A DNA stretch of 7,275 bases from Actinospica sp035712985 (GTDB taxonomy: Bacteria > Actinomycetota > Actinomycetes > Streptomycetales > Catenulisporaceae). Below the pieces are notes generated by a model that saw only the letters and a program-made list of their open reading frames with translations, had not been told where the DNA came from and searched no databases. The stretch's first letter is position 1. Each line of letters starts with the position of its first letter. Shown here piece by piece: positions 5,583 to 7,275 of this stretch. The stretch is from positions 1 through 7,275 of the forward strand of contig DASTAE010000003.1 of the NCBI GenBank assembly GCA_035712985.1, read 5' to 3'. A program made the position numbers and the translations under genes.

Positions 5583-6890
5583 TTACTGATCCTCCGAGCC
5601 CAGCGGCACGCCCACCATGCCAGCGGTCAACGTCGTCCCGTCGGAGTCGTCGATCAGCAGGAAGGAGCCGGTGCGCCGGTGGTCGGCGTAGTCGTCCAGC
5701 GGCAGCGGGGCCGCGGTGCGCAGCGTGACCTGGCCGATGTCGTTGGCGTGCAGCGCCTCGGGCCCGCGGTCGCGGTGCAGCGTCTCCAGGTTCAGCGTGG
5801 AGTCCAGCGAGCGCACGATCGCCTTCACCGTCGAGGTGCCGTGCCGCAGCAGCACCCGGTCGCCGGCGCGCAGCGGCCGGTCCGCGATGTGGCAGACGGT
5901 GGCCGTGACGTCCTGGGTGACCTCCGGGGCCCGGTCCGCCGCGACGATCACGTCGCCGCGGGAGACGTCCACGTCGTCCGCGAGCCGGAGGGTCACCGAC
6001 TGCGGCGCGTAGGCCACGTCCACGTCCTCGTCGCCGAGCCGGTCGATCCCGGCGATCGAGGTGCGCTTGCCCGAGGGCAGCACCAGCACCTCGTCGCCCG
6101 GACGGAAGGCGCCCGCGGTGACCTGGCCCGCGTAGCCGCGGTAGTCGCGGAACTCGGCGCTCTGCGGCCGCAACACGTACTGGACCGGGAACCGCGCCGC
6201 GCAGAACTGCGGGTCGTGGTCCACGTCCACGCTCTCCAGGTGCTCGAGCAGCGTCGGCCCCGCGTACCAGTCCATGTGGTTCGAGGGGTCCACGACGTTG
6301 TCGCCGGCCAGCGCCGAGATCGGGATCGCGGTCACGTCCGGCACGCCGAGCTCGCGGGTGTAGGCGGCGAACTCGTCGGCGATCGGCGCGAACACCGACT
6401 CCTGGTAGTCCACCAGGTCCATCTTGTTCACGGCCAGGACGACGTGCGGCACCTTCAGCAGCGCCGCGACGGCCGCGTGCCGCCGGGTCTGCTCGACCAC
6501 GCCGTGCCGCGCGTCCACGAGCACGACGGCCAGCTGCGCGGTCGAGGCGCCGGTGACCATGTTCCGGGTGTACTGCACGTGCCCGGGGGTGTCGGCCAGG
6601 ATGAAGCGGCGCTTCGGGGTCGCGAAGTAGCGGTAGGCGACGTCGATCGTGATGCCCTGCTCCCGCTCGGCGCGCAGGCCGTCGGTGAGCAGCGCGAGGT
6701 CGGCGCCGTCGAGGCCGCGCTCGCGGGAGACCCGCTCCACGGCGTCGAGCTGGTCGGCGAAGACCTGCTTGGTGTCGTGCAGCAGCCGGCCGACGAGGGT
6801 GGACTTGCCGTCGTCGACGGAGCCCGCCGTGGCCAGCCGCAGCAGCGTGCCGGTCGGGGTCTCCAGGGGCGGTTCGTGGATGGCGGTCAT
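5583..6890 (-). CDS. cysN: Sulfate adenylyltransferase subunit 1 (GTPase subunit)
   Basis: A 435-residue GTPase partner of CysD in ATP sulfurylase. GTP hydrolysis drives formation of adenosine 5'-phosphosulfate from ATP and sulfate in the cytoplasm. EF-Tu-like GTPase motifs are complete: P-loop GSVDDGKST (23-31), switch I EREQGITIDVAYRYF (75-89), DTPGH (100-104), NKMD (155-158) and an ISAL G5 motif shortly after. Two beta-barrel domains follow (about 225-310 and 315-420). The protein ends at 435, so it is stand-alone CysN and not the CysNC fusion with adenylylsulfate kinase (over 600 residues). An APS kinase or APS reductase would have to come from elsewhere. The ATG is 2 bp after the cysD stop, with GAGGGG (6901-6906) inside the cysD end as ribosome binding site. 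Confidence 0.97.
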   Translation of the reverse strand: MTAIHEPPLETPTGTLLRLATAGSVDDGKSTLVGRLLHDTKQVFADQLDAVERVSRERGLDGADLALLTDGLRAEREQGITIDVAYRYFATPKRRFILADTPGHVQYTRNMVTGASTAQLAVVLVDARHGVVEQTRRHAAVAALLKVPHVVLAVNKMDLVDYQESVFAPIADEFAAYTRELGVPDVTAIPISALAGDNVVDPSNHMDWYAGPTLLEHLESVDVDHDPQFCAARFPVQYVLRPQSAEFRDYRGYAGQVTAGAFRPGDEVLVLPSGKRTSIAGIDRLGDEDVDVAYAPQSVTLRLADDVDVSRGDVIVAADRAPEVTQDVTATVCHIADRPLRAGDRVLLRHGTSTVKAIVRSLDSTLNLETLHRDRGPEALHANDIGQVTLRTAAPLPLDDYADHRRTGSFLLIDDSDGTTLTAGMVGVPLGSEDQ

Positions 6891-6892
6891 CT

Positions 6893-7275
6893 TTAGAAGT
6901 ACCCCTCGCGCTTGCGGTCTTCCATGGCGGCTTCGGAGAGCTTGTCGTCGGCCCGCGTCGCGCCGCGCTCGGTGAGCGTGGACGCCGCGATCTCAGTGAT
7001 GATCGACTGCAGCGTGACTGCGGTGGAGTCGACGGCGCCGGTGCAGGACATGTCGCCGACGGTCCGGTAGCGCACGCTGCGCAGCTCCAGCGTCTCGTCG
7101 CCCTTCGGTCCGCCCCACTCGCCGGGCGTGAGCCACATTCCGGCGCGCTGGAACACCTCGCGCTCGTGCGCGAAGTAGATCTCCGGAAGCTCGATCTTCT
7201 CCTGCTGGATGTACTGCCAGACGTCGAGCTCGGTCCAGTTGCTCAGCGGGAACACGCGGACGTGCTCGCCGGGCC
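6893..7275 (-). CDS. cysD: Sulfate adenylyltransferase subunit 2, C-terminal part (partial)
   Basis: The reading frame is open to the window edge and gives the last 126 residues, from PGEHVRVFPLSNWTELD to the terminal MEDRKREGYF and a TAA. These, together with IYFAHEREVF, YRTVGDMSCTGAV and TERGATRADDK, are hallmark C-terminal blocks of CysD, the N-type ATP pyrophosphatase that carries the adenylyl-transfer site. CysD is usually about 300 residues, so roughly the first 170-180, including the PP-loop, lie beyond the window. A GTG at 7255 is an internal valine of the VRVFPLSNW block and not a start. It is 2 bp upstream of cysN, with which it forms the heterodimer. Confidence 0.97.
   Translation of the reverse strand, partial: PGEHVRVFPLSNWTELDVWQYIQQEKIELPEIYFAHEREVFQRAGMWLTPGEWGGPKGDETLELRSVRYRTVGDMSCTGAVDSTAVTLQSIITEIAASTLTERGATRADDKLSEAAMEDRKREGYF

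Noticed and set aside
5495..5728. Small plus-strand open frame crossing the cysN end
   Set aside because: It has no convincing ribosome binding site and a composition typical of a shadow frame, and most of it is antisense to cysN.
7253..7255. GTG as the start of a short 120-residue protein at the right edge
   Set aside because: The frame stays open to the window edge and the preceding residues GEHVR belong to the conserved CysD block, so the codon is internal.

Overview
The window is GC-rich DNA with strong G/C bias at third codon positions and all-AAG lysine runs. It fits a filamentous actinomycete (Streptomyces or a relative such as Kitasatospora, Streptacidiphilus or Catenulispora). This placement is inferred from composition, protein style and gene order. 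No RNA gene, insertion sequence, CRISPR array or phage gene was seen.

Left part, plus strand (1-1818). The window opens on the last 20 codons of an unidentified protein (1-63). A 99-bp gap with a 6-bp inverted repeat leads to a polyphosphate kinase 2 family gene (163-1377). Its conserved kinase domain is preceded by an unusual lysine/alanine-rich tail of about 90-120 residues that resembles histone H1. A 132-nt spacer then carries several predicted RNA hairpins, one of which would cover the Shine-Dalgarno sequence of the next gene. That gene (1510-1818) encodes a 102-residue secreted protein of unknown function. A strong hairpin (1839-1877) just after it is a probable terminator.

Right part, minus strand (7275 down to 1829). 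This is the downstream end of an assimilatory sulfur operon, in transcription order: cysD (only the C-terminal part is in the window), cysN, a substrate-binding protein, an ATPase and a permease of an SsuABC/TauABC-type importer, and a CbiX-type sirohydrochlorin chelatase. cysD-cysN are 2 bp apart, binding protein-ATPase are 30 bp apart, ATPase-permease overlap by 11 bp, and permease-chelatase overlap by 4 bp. Only the cysN-binding protein junction has a real gap (151 bp), which contains palindromes and may hold a promoter or regulatory site.

The operon reads as one pathway. The importer brings in an oxidised sulfur source (sulfate, sulfonate or a relative). CysDN activates sulfate to adenosine 5'-phosphosulfate. 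The chelatase makes or supplies siroheme, the cofactor of the sulfite reductase that would be expected further upstream. The arrangement matches, from memory, the cys cluster of Streptomyces coelicolor. The sulfur genes and the plus-strand genes converge at 1819-1828, only 10 bp apart.

The most unusual elements are the histone-like tail on the polyphosphate kinase, the structured leader of the small secreted protein, and that protein itself.
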